Shown: positions 52,235-61,309, counted from the first letter of the stretch. The stretch: 64,000 bases of DNA from Paraburkholderia sp. SOS3 (GCF_001922345.1 NZ_CP018811.1:124001-188000); one strand, 5' to 3'. Numbers and translations: made by a program. Notes: generated by a model from the sequence alone, not told the origin.

Positions 52235-53149
52235 CTACCCTCCCCGCGCGGCCCCGAGTCGATCCGTAACCTCATTCCACAGATGCATCGCCGCATACGC
52301 GCGCCATGGGCGCCACGCATCGGTGCGCGTGCGCTGCTGCGTCGGGCGCGCGAGCGCCGGGTCGCGCGCGGCGATCGACTGCATCAGCACGAGGTCCCAC
52401 GCGGGCCACGCGTCAGGGTCGCGCCACGCGCGCATCGCAACATACTCGACGGTCCACGGCCCGATGCCGGGCAGCGCGAGCAGCGCGGCGCGCAGCGCCG
52501 TGACGTCGGCAGCCGGGTCGTCGAGCGGCACTGCGCCGGTCGCGACGGCCTGCGCGAAACCCTGCAGTGCGGCTACGCGTTTGCCGGGCATGCCGATCTG
52601 CGCGAGATCGGCGGATGCGAGCGCGGCCGGCGTCGGAAAGCGCCATGCCGTGCGCTCGTGCGGATGCTCTTCGATACGTTTGCCGGCGCGTTCGACGAGC
52701 CGGCCGATGATCGTCGTCGCGGCTTTCACGCTGACCTGCTGGCCGACGATCGCGCGTACCACCAGTTCGAAGCCCGACCACGCGCCCGGCACGCGCAGAC
52801 CGGGTGCGGCATCGACGAGCGGCGCGAGCCACGGATCCGCGCCAAGCGCCGCGCCGATCGCGCGCGGGTCGGCGCGCAGATCGAACATGCGCGAGACCGG
52901 CGTAGCGAGCGAATCTGCGTGCCGCGCCACGGCGCCGTCGATCGTCGCGACGAGGCAGCGCTTTCTCGGATGAAGCGTGACTTGCAGCGTGCCGCTGTCG
53001 CCGGCCCATTCGATCGCGCGCCGGTAGGCGCCTGCTTCGATTGATTCGACGCCTGGCGTCGCGCGGCCCGAGAAGAAGCGCAGCGTGCGCGGCCAGTCGT
53101 AGGGTGCCTTGAACGGTAGATCGAGTTTGACGTTGTTTTGTGTGCTCAA
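52235..53149 (-). CDS. alkA: DNA-3-methyladenine glycosylase II (AlkA-like)
   Basis: 304-aa base-excision glycosylase removing alkylated purines. N-terminal AlkA_N domain (LPFKAPYDWPRTLRFFSGRA), HhH-GPD domain with VVRAIVGQQVSVKAATTIIG near residue 130, the hairpin LPGIGPWTVEYVAMRAWRDP near residue 222 and the catalytic Asp in DAWPAWDLVLM. Its ATG overlaps the ada stop (ATGA), so the two are translated together. Confidence 0.93.
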   Translation of the reverse strand: MSTQNNVKLDLPFKAPYDWPRTLRFFSGRATPGVESIEAGAYRRAIEWAGDSGTLQVTLHPRKRCLVATIDGAVARHADSLATPVSRMFDLRADPRAIGAALGADPWLAPLVDAAPGLRVPGAWSGFELVVRAIVGQQVSVKAATTIIGRLVERAGKRIEEHPHERTAWRFPTPAALASADLAQIGMPGKRVAALQGFAQAVATGAVPLDDPAADVTALRAALLALPGIGPWTVEYVAMRAWRDPDAWPAWDLVLMQSIAARDPALARPTQQRTRTDAWRPWRAYAAMHLWNEVTDRLGAARGG

Positions 53150-54372
53150 GCGGCGTGGTCCAGGTCGACGGTTCGGGCGGCTTTCCGGTTTGACCGGTGG
53201 GTTTCGGTTGCGGTGCCGCCAGATATGGCAGCGGTGATCGTGCAGGCGCTGGACGTGTCGTTTGTCGCAGTACTGCTTGCCACCGGCACCGCCGTCGCTG
53301 CCGCCGCCTGCGGCGCCCCATCGCCGCGCTGTTTTTCCGCGTCGAGCAGCGCCGCCTTACGTGCCGCGCCCCAGCGATAGCCGCTCAAGGAGCCATCTTT
53401 ATGCAGCACGCGATGGCACGGAATCGCCAGCGCGACCGGGTTCGACGCACACGCAGCGGCGACCGCGCGCACCGCCTGCGGCGAGCCGACCGCTGCGGCG
53501 ATCTCCGAATAGCTGCGCGTCTCGCCGTACGGAATCCGTCGCAATGCGTCCCAGACGCGCTGCTGGAACGCTGTCGGCGCGATGTCGAGCGGCAGGTCGA
53601 CGCGTTGCTCCGAGCCGCGCAGGTATGCATCGATCTGCGTGACGAACGGTGCGAGCGGCGCCGGATCTTCGATGAGTTCGGCATTCGCGAATTCGTCCCG
53701 CAGGCCGTCGACGAGTGCGGCCCGATCGTCGCCGAAGGCGATCTTGCAGATTCCGCGGTCGGTTGCCGCGACCAGCACAATGCCAAGCGGAGTCGACGCG
53801 CCCGCGTAACGCACGACGAGTCCCGCGCCCTTGCGGCGATACGCGGACGGTGCCATGCCGAGTTCGGCCGGCGCCGTATCGTACATGCGCGACGGCGAGC
53901 CGAAGCCGGCGTCGAGCGTGGCGCGCGTCACGTTGGCGCCCCGCTTGAGCGCGTCGCGTAGTGCCGCGCCGCGCTGCGCTGCCTGATACTGCCGCGGCGA
54001 TACGCCGACGACGCGCTTGAAAAGCCGTTGCAGGTGGAATGGGCTCAGATGCACCGCGTCGCTGAGCTGGGCAAGCGTCAGACGCTGCTGCGGGTCCGCA
54101 TCGAGTACCGCGCACGCGCGATTGACGATGTCCATTTCGCGCGGCAGGCCGCCGGGCCGGCACCGCTTGCAGTCGCGGTAACCGGCGGCGCGCGCGTCGT
54201 CCTGCGTCGCGAAGAATTCGACGTTCTCGCGGCGCGGCTGCCGCGACGAACACGATGGGCGGCAAAACACGCCCGTCGTCCGCACCGCGTAGAAGAATGC
54301 GCCGTCCGCCTGTGCGTCGTGACGCGCAACGGCGGCCCAGCGTTCGGATTCGGTGGTGTAAGCGGTTTTCAT
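53146..54372 (-). CDS. ada: Ada: bifunctional methylphosphotriester sensor / O6-methylguanine methyltransferase
   Basis: 408-aa protein that repairs O6-alkylguanine and, once methylated at its N-terminal Cys, switches on the adaptive response. N-terminal zinc/Cys domain (TTGVFCRPSCSSRQPRRENV, Cys36/Cys40, and DCKRC), AraC-type HTH (LTLAQLSDAVHLSPFHLQRL), and the C-terminal methyltransferase with IPCHRVLHKDGSLSGYRWG (acceptor Cys near residue 319). About 60 Thr/Ala-rich residues follow the normal end. ATG 54372 chosen; upstream residues are not family-like. Upstream of and coupled to alkA. Confidence 0.94.
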   Translation of the reverse strand: MKTAYTTESERWAAVARHDAQADGAFFYAVRTTGVFCRPSCSSRQPRRENVEFFATQDDARAAGYRDCKRCRPGGLPREMDIVNRACAVLDADPQQRLTLAQLSDAVHLSPFHLQRLFKRVVGVSPRQYQAAQRGAALRDALKRGANVTRATLDAGFGSPSRMYDTAPAELGMAPSAYRRKGAGLVVRYAGASTPLGIVLVAATDRGICKIAFGDDRAALVDGLRDEFANAELIEDPAPLAPFVTQIDAYLRGSEQRVDLPLDIAPTAFQQRVWDALRRIPYGETRSYSEIAAAVGSPQAVRAVAAACASNPVALAIPCHRVLHKDGSLSGYRWGAARKAALLDAEKQRGDGAPQAAAATAVPVASSTATNDTSSACTITAAISGGTATETHRSNRKAARTVDLDHAA

Positions 54373-54575
54373 TGTCAGCGCTCGTGGACAGGTTGCGACG
54401 GTTCCCAATTTACGGCGCACGTCGACACACTACGCTCCGGTTTTTGCTCTGTCATTGCCATGTCGTGGATATCTGGCGGGCTTCCCTCGGGCATCCCAAC
54501 TATTGGGGACGGAAGCGCCGGTCTTATGCGCATGTGGCAAAACGACACGACATCGGGTTTTCCCTTAAAAAAATA

Positions 54576-54604
54576 TTGCGTCGCGGTAGGGCGTTGTGTA
54601 TAGT
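54576..54604 (+). promoter_or_regulatory. Promoter of the predicted small RNA
   Basis: TTGCGT, exactly 17 bp, TATAGT. An A-tract with TTAAAAAAATATT lies directly upstream of the -35 and resembles an UP element. No open reading frame with a ribosome site follows before the terminator. Confidence 0.72.
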
Positions 54605-54610
54605 GATTTC

Positions 54611-54671
54611 TGTCTCCTCCATGTCTCCTCCTGATATGGATTCAGCCCGCTCAAATCAGCGGGCTTTTTTT
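54611..54671 (+). ncRNA. Predicted ~60-nt small RNA with two anti-Shine-Dalgarno motifs
   Basis: Inferred transcript from about 7 nt past the -10 to the end of the T-run. Its 5' part is a direct repeat of TGTCTCCTCC (54611-54620 and 54622-54631, one A between), each carrying CUCCUCC, complementary to GGAGGAG-type ribosome sites and to nothing in the RNA's own hairpin, so both are free to pair. The 3' half is the terminator hairpin with a seven-U tail, a usual Hfq-binding end. It resembles in principle the CCUCCUCC-bearing trans-acting RNAs described in other proteobacteria. Expression and targets are unproven. Confidence 0.65.
54644..54671 (+). terminator. Intrinsic terminator of the predicted small RNA
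   Basis: 8-bp stem AGCCCGCT / AGCGGGCT with a 6-nt loop, followed by seven T. On the other strand there is no T-run, so it works only in the plus direction, where no protein gene ends. Confidence 0.9.
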
Positions 54672-54840
54672 CGTCCATAGGTTTCGTCGCGGTGGATCAA
54701 TGGGCGCAGGCGCCAGCGCGTTGCGCCCGTGGGGCGGCGCTTTCAGCATCTCACCTTTCATTTTGCCCTGCCGCGCCCGGCCTTCCCGTCTATCCCCTAC
54801 ACTCTTCCTCAAGCTCCGAACCAGATGAAGAGGCGGCACC

Positions 54841-55266
54841 ATGAAGTTTCACATCCGCGAGATTGACCACGTAGTAATCAGGGTCGACGACGCCGAGGCG
54901 ATGACGCGATTCTATTGCGAGGCACTCGGTTGCAGCGTCGAGAAGGAACAGCGCGACATCGGATTGACCCAGTTGCGCGCCGGCCGCTCGCTGATCGATC
55001 TACTGCAGGTGGGAGCGAAGATCGACCGGCCGGATAGCGGATCGCCTGGCGCCGGCCGGAACATGGACCACCTGTGTTTGCGCATCGAACCCTTCGACGA
55101 AGCGGCGCTCGAGGCGCATCTGGTCGAACGCGGCGCACGCATCGGCGAAAAGGCCGTGCGCTATGGCGCGGATGGTTTCGGCCCGTCGCTGTACCTGTTC
55201 GATCCGGAGGGCAATATGGTCGAACTGAAGGGGCCGCCGGACGCGGCGCGGACGACTTCGATATAG
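54841..55266 (+). CDS. VOC-superfamily (glyoxalase/dioxygenase-fold) protein
   Basis: 141-aa metalloenzyme-fold protein. IREIDHVVIRVDDAEAMTRF opens the first beta-alpha-beta-beta-beta unit (metal-ligand His9) and NMDHLCLRIEPFDE the second (His near residue 76); Glu in NMVELKGP completes the typical metal set. Reads like lactoylglutathione lyase-related or fosfomycin-resistance-related VOC proteins, but substrate cannot be assigned. AGAGGCGG precedes the ATG. Confidence 0.87.
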   Translation: MKFHIREIDHVVIRVDDAEAMTRFYCEALGCSVEKEQRDIGLTQLRAGRSLIDLLQVGAKIDRPDSGSPGAGRNMDHLCLRIEPFDEAALEAHLVERGARIGEKAVRYGADGFGPSLYLFDPEGNMVELKGPPDAARTTSI

Positions 55267-55315
55267 ACGCAACGCCGACGTTGTCGCCGGCTCCCGCGCC
55301 CGTGCTCGACTCACT

Positions 55316-55894
55316 TCACTTGGCGCCCTGCGCAACCGACCGCGCGTCCGACGCGCCCTTCAACACCGTCCACTCGATCGGCACTGCGTCCGCGTCGGCG
55401 CTGCCGAGCCAGGCGGCGCCATCCTGCACCGTGCATTGCAGCCGCATCGTTCTCTGCGCGAGTGCACCGAGCGCCGATGCGACGTCCTCGCCCAGCGACC
55501 AGACTGTCACATTGCGCAGCCGCTCGACCTTGCCGCGCACGCCTTGCCACCAGATATCGGATGTCCGGCCGCCGTACGCGATCACGATCACCTCGTTGGC
55601 ACGACCGCTCGCCTTTGCGATGCGCCGCTCGTCAGGTTGGCCGATGTCGATCCACGTTTCGATTGCGCCAGTCAGATCCTTCTGCCAGAGGTCGGGTTCG
55701 TCGGTATCCGAGAGGCCTTTGCAGAACTCGAGCCGTTCCTGAGCGAACAGCGCGAATGCGGCGACGCGCACCATCATCCGTTCGGCGGTTTCGGACGGAT
55801 GCAGCGCGATCGTCAGCGAATGGTCGGCGTAGTAGTGCCGATCCATGTCGGCGATCTGCAGGTCTGCCTTATAGATTGTCGATTTGAGCGCCAT
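55316..55894 (-). CDS. yaeQ: YaeQ family protein
   Basis: 192-aa protein from ATG 55894 (MALKSTIYKADLQIADMDRH), the usual YaeQ entry; a frame extending to 55963 was not used. Blocks LTIALHPSETAERMMVRVAA, FCKGLSDTDEPDLWQKDLTG and WIDIGQPDERRIAKASGRAN match the family, which has a PD-(D/E)XK nuclease-like fold and was linked to RfaH suppression in E. coli. Molecular function unclear. Convergent with the VOC gene. Confidence 0.93.
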   Translation of the reverse strand: MALKSTIYKADLQIADMDRHYYADHSLTIALHPSETAERMMVRVAAFALFAQERLEFCKGLSDTDEPDLWQKDLTGAIETWIDIGQPDERRIAKASGRANEVIVIAYGGRTSDIWWQGVRGKVERLRNVTVWSLGEDVASALGALAQRTMRLQCTVQDGAAWLGSADADAVPIEWTVLKGASDARSVAQGAK

Positions 55895-56423
55895 GGAAAG
55901 TCCCGATCCCGCAAACGAGGACCGGAAAGTGAAGAGTGATTCGGGGCCGTAATAGCGTGCCATTTTGATACTGCCTTCTGTCGCGCGTCACGCGCGTCTC
56001 GCCGATGAAACGGTTTTGCCAAAGCGCAGCGATGACGAACGTCTCAATCTGCCGCATGCAACGCGCTCGACTTCCTATGATGTGAGATGAAGCAACGAGC
56101 GTGCCGCGTGCCGGATCGGAACAACGCCGGATCGAAGGGCGGAGGAGCGTGATGATACCGAATCTGCCGAAGCGGTATGACAAACGGATGGCGCCGGGTC
56201 AGCGCGGGCATTCGAGGTGCGTTTGGGGCAATTGACGCGTCTCTCGCCGGGCTGGCCCGCGATCTCGGTTTAATGCAGCAGTTGTTTCGGATTGGCCGAG
56301 GCGAGCAAATGTAAAACGGCTGGGCGAATATCGCGCAGCCGTTTTTGAATGCGAAAGCTTGTTCGGTCTTCTAAAGACCACCACTGTCTGTTTTTTCCCG
56401 GCGAGGCGTCGGGCAAAAACCCA
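55895..56423. other. Gap upstream of yaeQ, one terminator
   Basis: About 530 bp. The hairpin at 56313-56346 ends the minus-strand gene to its right. Nothing else was recognised. Confidence 0.5.
56313..56346 (-). terminator. Intrinsic terminator (works in both directions)
   Basis: 10-bp stem AAAACGGCTG / CAGCCGTTTT with an inner GCG/CGC pairing. T-runs are present on both sides. It lies 78 nt after the minus-strand gene at 56424. Confidence 0.82.
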
Positions 56424-56759
56424 CTATTGCTTGATAAAGCGATCGTTGGTCCAGAGACCTTCGGTGTCGCTATTCGCCGCGTTGACGAATTCGATGTCGT
56501 GTCCGTCTACGCGCACGATGCGGAAAGTCGCATTTTCAGGCGTCGACAGGCATTGGAAACCGGAGAAAAATTCCTGCATTTTCTGCTGCTCGCCGGCCTG
56601 CTCGTGCTGGCGCACTGCGTCGAGCTTGTCCTTGGACAGGCAGCCATACGCATTGGCCGTAAGTTGCACGGTCTGTTGAGGCTTCAGGTCCTGAGCCTGA
56701 GCGGCCGATGCAGCTGCGAAAGCTGCCATAGCGAAGAGAACCGCGACGCGCATCTTCAT
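56424..56759 (-). CDS. Small secreted protein, function unknown
   Basis: 111-aa protein with a clear signal peptide (MKMRVAVLFAMAAFAAASAA, cut near AQA-Q) and CGGAGG before the ATG. The mature 88 residues contain two Cys (YGCLSKDKLDAV, GFQCLSTPENATF), probably one disulfide, and end DIEFVNAANSDTEGLWTNDR. No known family recognised; likely periplasmic. Single-gene unit with its own terminator. Confidence 0.82.
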   Translation of the reverse strand: MKMRVAVLFAMAAFAAASAAQAQDLKPQQTVQLTANAYGCLSKDKLDAVRQHEQAGEQQKMQEFFSGFQCLSTPENATFRIVRVDGHDIEFVNAANSDTEGLWTNDRFIKQ

Positions 56760-57254
56760 AAATACCTCCGTGCGGGTTAATACTCAGGTTAGCTATGTAT
56801 TTAACTTCAGGGGGATACCCGCAGTTTCGAATTTAGAAGAACTGTGCGGAAGAACAAGCACGACTTGTGTGCGATTGCAATAGCGGCGGATTGTCGCAGC
56901 TTCGCTGTCGCAAACGCGCGCGAGATTCCTATCGGTAAATCGATGCATATTTAATCGCGCACCGCGGACCTGTTCGCGATCATCGCTTTGTCCGACAATC
57001 GTTTGCGGCTCGCATCCTCGTTTACGAGAATACGTAATTAAGCGATTGGCTAAATGCTTTAAATTGGCTTGATGCGACGCACACAAAGTCGTCAAACCGT
57101 TTGGCGAAAAAGCACGGCTGCATGTGGCAAACGAAGAATAAAAATCATGCCCGGCCGACAACGGCTTCGCCGTGAATGTGCGACGCTGCAGTTCGTCTTG
57201 CGCTTCGCGAAAGTTCGTGGATAAATCGGAACGACTTCCAAGGAGACTGTCGTT
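56760..57254. other. AT-richer intergenic region, nothing recognised
   Basis: 495 bp, less GC-rich than the genes around it. A single near-match DnaA box (CGTGGATAA at about 57217) and no hairpins with T-runs. The minus-strand frame here was rejected as a gene. Confidence 0.5.
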
Positions 57255-57887
57255 ATGACGCTGGCCCACTGGCTTCCGTTCGCTATTGCATCAGCCATTC
57301 TCGTTGCCATTCCCGGCCCTACCGTGCTGCTCGTGGTCTCGTATGCGCTCGGGCACGGGCGCCGCTATGCGCTTGCCACCACCGCCGGCGTCGCGCTTGG
57401 CGACCTGACGTCGATGACCGCGTCGATGCTTGGGCTTGGCGTGATCCTCGCCGCGTCGGCAACGCTTTTCTCCGCCCTGAAGTGGGTAGGCGCCGCCTAC
57501 CTGATCTATCTCGGCGTGAAGCTCTGGCGCACGCCGGTCGGACCCGAAAACACGACGCTGGACGCAAGCGCTGAGACGCGCACCGGCCGCATCCTTGCCC
57601 ACGCGTACGCAGTAACAGCGCTCAATCCGAAGAGCATCGTCTTTTTTGTCGCGTTCGTGCCGCAGTTCATCGATACGCAAGTTGCGACGTGGACGCAGAT
57701 CGCGGTGTTCGAAGCGACGTTCGTCACGCTCGGTACGCTTAATGCGCTTGGTTACGCGCTGCTCGCGTCGGCGGCTCGTCGAGCGATCCGCCGACCTGGC
57801 GTGCAGCTTGCTGTGAATCGCACGGGTGGAACCTTACTGATCGGGGCCGGCATGCTCGCAGCGGCCTGGAAAAAGGCCGCTGCCTGA
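57255..57887 (+). CDS. LysE/RhtB-family amino acid exporter
   Basis: 210-aa inner-membrane exporter with six hydrophobic segments. The family motif is AIPGPTVLLVVSYALGHGRR near residue 18, followed by GVALGDLTSMTASMLGLGVI and the central block AYAVTALNPKSIVFFVAFVP near residue 115. AAGGAGA precedes the ATG. Exported substrate (Lys, Thr, homoserine lactone or other) cannot be told from sequence. Confidence 0.92.
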   Translation: MTLAHWLPFAIASAILVAIPGPTVLLVVSYALGHGRRYALATTAGVALGDLTSMTASMLGLGVILAASATLFSALKWVGAAYLIYLGVKLWRTPVGPENTTLDASAETRTGRILAHAYAVTALNPKSIVFFVAFVPQFIDTQVATWTQIAVFEATFVTLGTLNALGYALLASAARRAIRRPGVQLAVNRTGGTLLIGAGMLAAAWKKAAA

Positions 57888-58059
57888 GCGCTTTGCGTCA
57901 CCCGCGTAGCGACGCTCCATTCGCGGTGAACCTCGGCGCAAAGGTAGTGTCTGCAAGCTCAGTGAAGATTGTGCGTGCTTACCCACATGGATGGCACGCG
58001 GCAGCAGGTGGGACGCCTACAATGAAATTGCGAGTCAACGTCGATCCACGGAGGCTAAT

Positions 58060-58230
58060 GTGATCGAGCATCTGGTTCTAGGCGCGTTTCTGATTGTGCC
58101 GCTTCTGATCGTCGCGTTTCTCTTTTCCGATGAGCTTTGGCAAGAGCATCGCCATCAGCTCGAAGAGGAGTTTGACGCGGCCCGCCGGATGGATTGGCGG
58201 CACCCGATTCGCAGCCTGCTACATCACTGA
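58060..58230 (+). CDS. Small single-span membrane protein (56 aa), function unknown
   Basis: GTG start at 58060 with GGAGG five bases upstream. The protein begins with a membrane helix (IEHLVLGAFLIVPLLIVAFL) and continues with an acidic amphipathic part (SDELWQEHRHQLEEEFDAAR) ending MDWRHPIRSLLHH. The strong ribosome site and the ordered helix support a real gene. No family recognised. Confidence 0.65.
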   Translation: MIEHLVLGAFLIVPLLIVAFLFSDELWQEHRHQLEEEFDAARRMDWRHPIRSLLHH

Positions 58231-58684
58231 GCGTGTGTGGCGAAACCGAATGCCTTCCGCTACCGGCGGGAGGCATCCGGAATCGTCTTTTCCGGTTGTT
58301 GGGTTCCTACACCTGGAATGACCTGCTTCGCACCGGTGCTGGATCTCTCGGTGACTGAGTTCCACGGTTGCCGCGTTGTGCGGTTCAGGATCGCAAGCGC
58401 CGCCACGTAACGGACGACAGACGAGCCGTTGCAGCCTCCTGTTTGCGTGCGGCGCAATCCGCGCCGCTTTACTCCCCTTCGTCCTCTGCCTCTGCGCTGT
58501 TCGTCGATCGGCGACTGCAACCGGGCTCCCACTGCAGGTAACGCATCGATTCCTCCCACTGCGCATTAAATGCGGTCGTCTGCTGCTGGAAAGTGGCGCG
58601 GCGATGAAAACGGCGCTACATTAATCCTCAGAAGATCAGAAGTAACAGAACGCAGGAACCTGACTATTGCACCGGGGGGCGCAT
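58231..58684. other. Gap with stem-loops, no gene
   Basis: About 450 bp. Near its start are an 11-bp stem with one wobble pair (ATGCCTTCCGC / GCGGGAGGCAT, 58250-58276) and an adjoining CCGGAA/TTCCGG repeat (58277-58295) with TTTT nearby, which could end the transcript of the small membrane gene. The rest shows nothing. Confidence 0.5.
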
Positions 58685-58960
58685 ATGAACGGGTTGCTCG
58701 ATCGCGATATCGCTCATATTTCACGCGTGATGCGTCCATCACTGACTGGCGATTTCGGCGGTCCCATTCTCACATCGGCGTATTGGCGACAGCGACTGCA
58801 TCGGTTGCTCGAAGCGCCAATGCTCACCAAAGCGCAGCTGTGCGCTATCGATAGTCTGCTGCTCGAACTCGATGAGTTCGATGCGGGTGGCCTCGGCGTG
58901 TTGTTTCCGCAACCGATTGAATCGGCTGACGGAACGCAGGATGCCGTGCAGTCCGCCTGA
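58685..58960 (+). CDS. Small hypothetical protein (91 aa)
   Basis: ATG 58685 with a G-rich GGGGGG stretch upstream. MNGLLDRDIAHISRVMRPSL, then AYWRQRLHRLLEAPMLTKAQ and LCAIDSLLLELDEFDAGGLG: two predicted amphipathic helices, no signal or membrane segment. I believe similar unnamed proteins occur in Burkholderia but cannot name a family. It is convergent with mnmE. Confidence 0.65.
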   Translation: MNGLLDRDIAHISRVMRPSLTGDFGGPILTSAYWRQRLHRLLEAPMLTKAQLCAIDSLLLELDEFDAGGLGVLFPQPIESADGTQDAVQSA

Positions 58961-59028
58961 CGCTCCGCAGCCGGCCGGCGTACTCGCATGTTGGTGCGAT
59001 GGATTTGCTTCTTTGCTTTGTTTTTCCG

Positions 59029-60450
59029 CTATTTGCCGATGCAGAAGCGGCTGAAAATGACCCCCAGCAAATCGTCAGACGAAAACTCGCCGGTGATCGA
59101 ATTCAATTGCTCCTGTGCGAGCCTCAATTCCTCGGCGAACAGATCCAGCGCGCGCGCGTTTTGATCGGCGTGCTGGGCGGCGAGCGCCAGGTGTTCGTCG
59201 GCGGCGCGCAGTGCGATCAAATGGCGCTCGCGCGCAAGATAAACGCTTTCTGCTCCTGCCTGCCATCCGGCGATGCGCAACAGTTCGGCACGCAGCAACG
59301 CGATGCCGTCTCCGTGTTTCGCTGAAAGACGAACCTCGCGCAGGTCGGCGCTGCGCGCGCCTTCTGCCTTGCCGTGTTCGGCTTCGAGGTCGCGTACGGC
59401 CGGCGGAAAGTCTGTCAGATCCGTCTTGTTCAAGACCCGCAGTACCGGTACCCCTTTGGGAAAGCGCTCGGCGATTCGCTCGTCTTCGGCGGTCATGACT
59501 GCGCGTGCGTCGAGCAGGTGCAGCACGACGTCAGCTTTTTCGATCTCGCTCCACGTGCGGGCAATCCCGATCTTTTCGACCTCGTCTTCCGTGTCGCGCA
59601 GTCCTGCCGTGTCGACCACGTGCAACGGAATTCCTTCGATCTGAATCGTCTGCGCGACCTTGTCGCGCGTGGTGCCGGCAATCGGCGTGACGATCGCGAG
59701 TTCGGCGCCGGCCAGCGCGTTCAGCAGCGACGACTTGCCGACATTCGGTTGTCCCGCCAGCACGACCGACAGTCCTTCGCGCAGCAGCGCGCCCTGGCGC
59801 GCGTCGCGAAGCACGGCCGCAAGGCGCTCACGGATTCGCGCGAGCTTGCCGCGCGCGTCCGCGGCTTCGAGGAAGTCGATTTCCTCTTCCGGGAAATCGA
59901 GCGTCGCTTCGACCAGCATGCGCAGCGTGACGACTTCTTCGACGAGCGCGTGAATGTCGCGTGAAAACGCGCCCTCGAGCGATCGTCCGGCCGAGCGCGC
60001 CGCAGCCTCCGTGCTTGCCTCGATCAGATCCGCGACGGCTTCCGCCTGCGCGAGGTCGAGCTTGTCGTTGAGGAAGGCGCGACGCGTGAATTCGCCGGGC
60101 TCGGCGAGGCGCAGCGCAAAGGCTTGGCCTGCGTCGAGGCAGCGTTGCAGCACGAGCTGCAGCACGATCGGGCCGCCGTGGCCTTGCAGCTCGAGCACGT
60201 GCTCGCCGGTGTAGGAATGCGGCGCCGGAAAGTACAGTGCGATGCCGTGATCGAGCGCGTTGCCCGCGTCGTCGAGAAACCCGACGTAGCTCGCGTGACG
60301 CGGCTTCAGTACCTGCCCGGTCAGTGCGTGCATCAACGATTCGGCGGCCGCCTCGCCCGCCCGTCCGATCGAGATCCGCACGACGCCGATCCCGCCGCGT
60401 CCGGGTGCGGTGGCGATGGCAACGATGGGATCGGAATCGGTTGAGAGCAT
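59029..60450 (-). CDS. mnmE: tRNA modification GTPase MnmE
   Basis: 473-aa GTPase that with MnmG makes the 5-aminomethyl-type modification at tRNA U34. N-terminal tetrahydrofolate-binding domain ([19 protein letters not shown]), central helical part, G domain with Walker [18 protein letters not shown] near residue 230, [20 protein letters not shown], and the obligatory C-terminal CIGK. Complete. MnmC at 27909 acts later in the same pathway. Confidence 0.97.
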   Translation of the reverse strand: MLSTDSDPIVAIATAPGRGGIGVVRISIGRAGEAAAESLMHALTGQVLKPRHASYVGFLDDAGNALDHGIALYFPAPHSYTGEHVLELQGHGGPIVLQLVLQRCLDAGQAFALRLAEPGEFTRRAFLNDKLDLAQAEAVADLIEASTEAAARSAGRSLEGAFSRDIHALVEEVVTLRMLVEATLDFPEEEIDFLEAADARGKLARIRERLAAVLRDARQGALLREGLSVVLAGQPNVGKSSLLNALAGAELAIVTPIAGTTRDKVAQTIQIEGIPLHVVDTAGLRDTEDEVEKIGIARTWSEIEKADVVLHLLDARAVMTAEDERIAERFPKGVPVLRVLNKTDLTDFPPAVRDLEAEHGKAEGARSADLREVRLSAKHGDGIALLRAELLRIAGWQAGAESVYLARERHLIALRAADEHLALAAQHADQNARALDLFAEELRLAQEQLNSITGEFSSDDLLGVIFSRFCIGK

Positions 60451-60781
60451 AGGAAATCGATAATCTGAAAATTCGCAAACCCGATGCGTGGAACAGGTCG
60501 TTCAGGCGTCGAGCATTGTAGCGTGCCGGTGGACCGTGGCTTTTGACCGACGCAGAGTCTTAGATCCGGCATCAAACGTACAGACTTATCTTATTTGAGA
60601 TAGGCTAAACAACGGTCAAGCTAAGAAGTTTGCGATTCAATTGATGTATATGATCGCGTCGCATGCTTGTATTCCTATGTCCTCGTGGTCTTTTCAGTAC
60701 TTGTCCTATCCAATTCTTAGCTGAGGTCGTTGTATCTCGATCAGGCTATATCTAGCTTGTGCGGTTGGCTACGGATTGAGA
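60451..60781. other. AT-rich divergent region mnmE / XRE regulator
   Basis: 330 bp, distinctly lower in G+C than the rest of the window (for example ACTTATCTTATTTGAGATAG). It carries both promoters and short dyads such as ATCTTATTTGAGAT. I could not fix a -35/-10 pair. Confidence 0.5.
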
Positions 60782-61234
60782 ATGCAAATGCACAATCTCG
60801 CTATGCCTACGATCAATGAAAAACAGGCCTTTGCCGATCGCCTGAAGCTTGCGTTAAGACGCGTTCCGGAAAAGCCGGAAGGCCCGACGGAGCTCGCGCG
60901 GTTCTTCAACTTGCGCTTCGAAGGCGAGTCTGTCACGACGCAGACCGTCGACAAATGGCTCAAAGGCCGCACGATCCCGAAACTCGACAAGCTCGAAACG
61001 CTTGCGAGAGCGCTGCGCGTCGATTTGCACTGGTTGCACTACGGGCCGCCGCCAAAGGTGACGACCTCGAAGAGGAAGCCAAAGCCGGCGCCGCCGCCAC
61101 CGCCTGAAGAGAAGTACCCGGCTTCGCCCGAGTCGCTCGAGCTGGCGAACAAGATCGAATCGTTGATGCCGCACCATCGCTATCTGGTGCAGGAACTGGT
61201 TGCACAATTCTACGGCGACCTCGAGAACGAGTGA
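60782..61234 (+). CDS. XRE-family HTH transcriptional regulator
   Basis: 150-aa DNA-binding protein. HTH at about residues 15-65 (EKQAFADRLKLALRRV, ELARFFNL, VTTQTVDKWLKGRTIPKLDK, LETLARALRVDLHWLHYG), a Lys/Pro linker (SKRKPKPAPPPPPEEK) and a helical C-terminus (LELANKIESLMPHHRYLVQE). Resembles phage-repressor-like N-terminal domains. The start is uncertain among ATGs at 60782, 60788 and 60803. It sits in reverse orientation between mnmE and yidC, which are adjacent in many genomes. Confidence 0.85.
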   Translation: MQMHNLAMPTINEKQAFADRLKLALRRVPEKPEGPTELARFFNLRFEGESVTTQTVDKWLKGRTIPKLDKLETLARALRVDLHWLHYGPPPKVTTSKRKPKPAPPPPPEEKYPASPESLELANKIESLMPHHRYLVQELVAQFYGDLENE

Positions 61235-61309
61235 CCGCCAGGAGGGATCGACCGGTGCGCCCGGCGACAACCGATAACGACAGTCAACCAAGCCAACAAC
61301 AGCCAATAA

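Larger units (their letters stand above)
54373..54840. other. Divergent ada / VOC gap holding a predicted small RNA
   Basis: 468 bp. The left part carries the ada promoter region (no certain Ada box found). The right part contains the promoter at 54576-54604, the small RNA at 54611-54671 and its terminator. Confidence 0.6.

Noticed and set aside
57216..57225. Near-match DnaA box CGTGGATAA before the LysE gene
   Set aside because: One mismatch, single site, no trinucleotide run or AT-rich tract beside it; expected by chance in 64 kb.
56793..57269. Minus-strand frame of 158 codons upstream of the LysE gene
   Set aside because: No ribosome site, no recognisable motif, and it overlaps the LysE start region; treated as non-coding.
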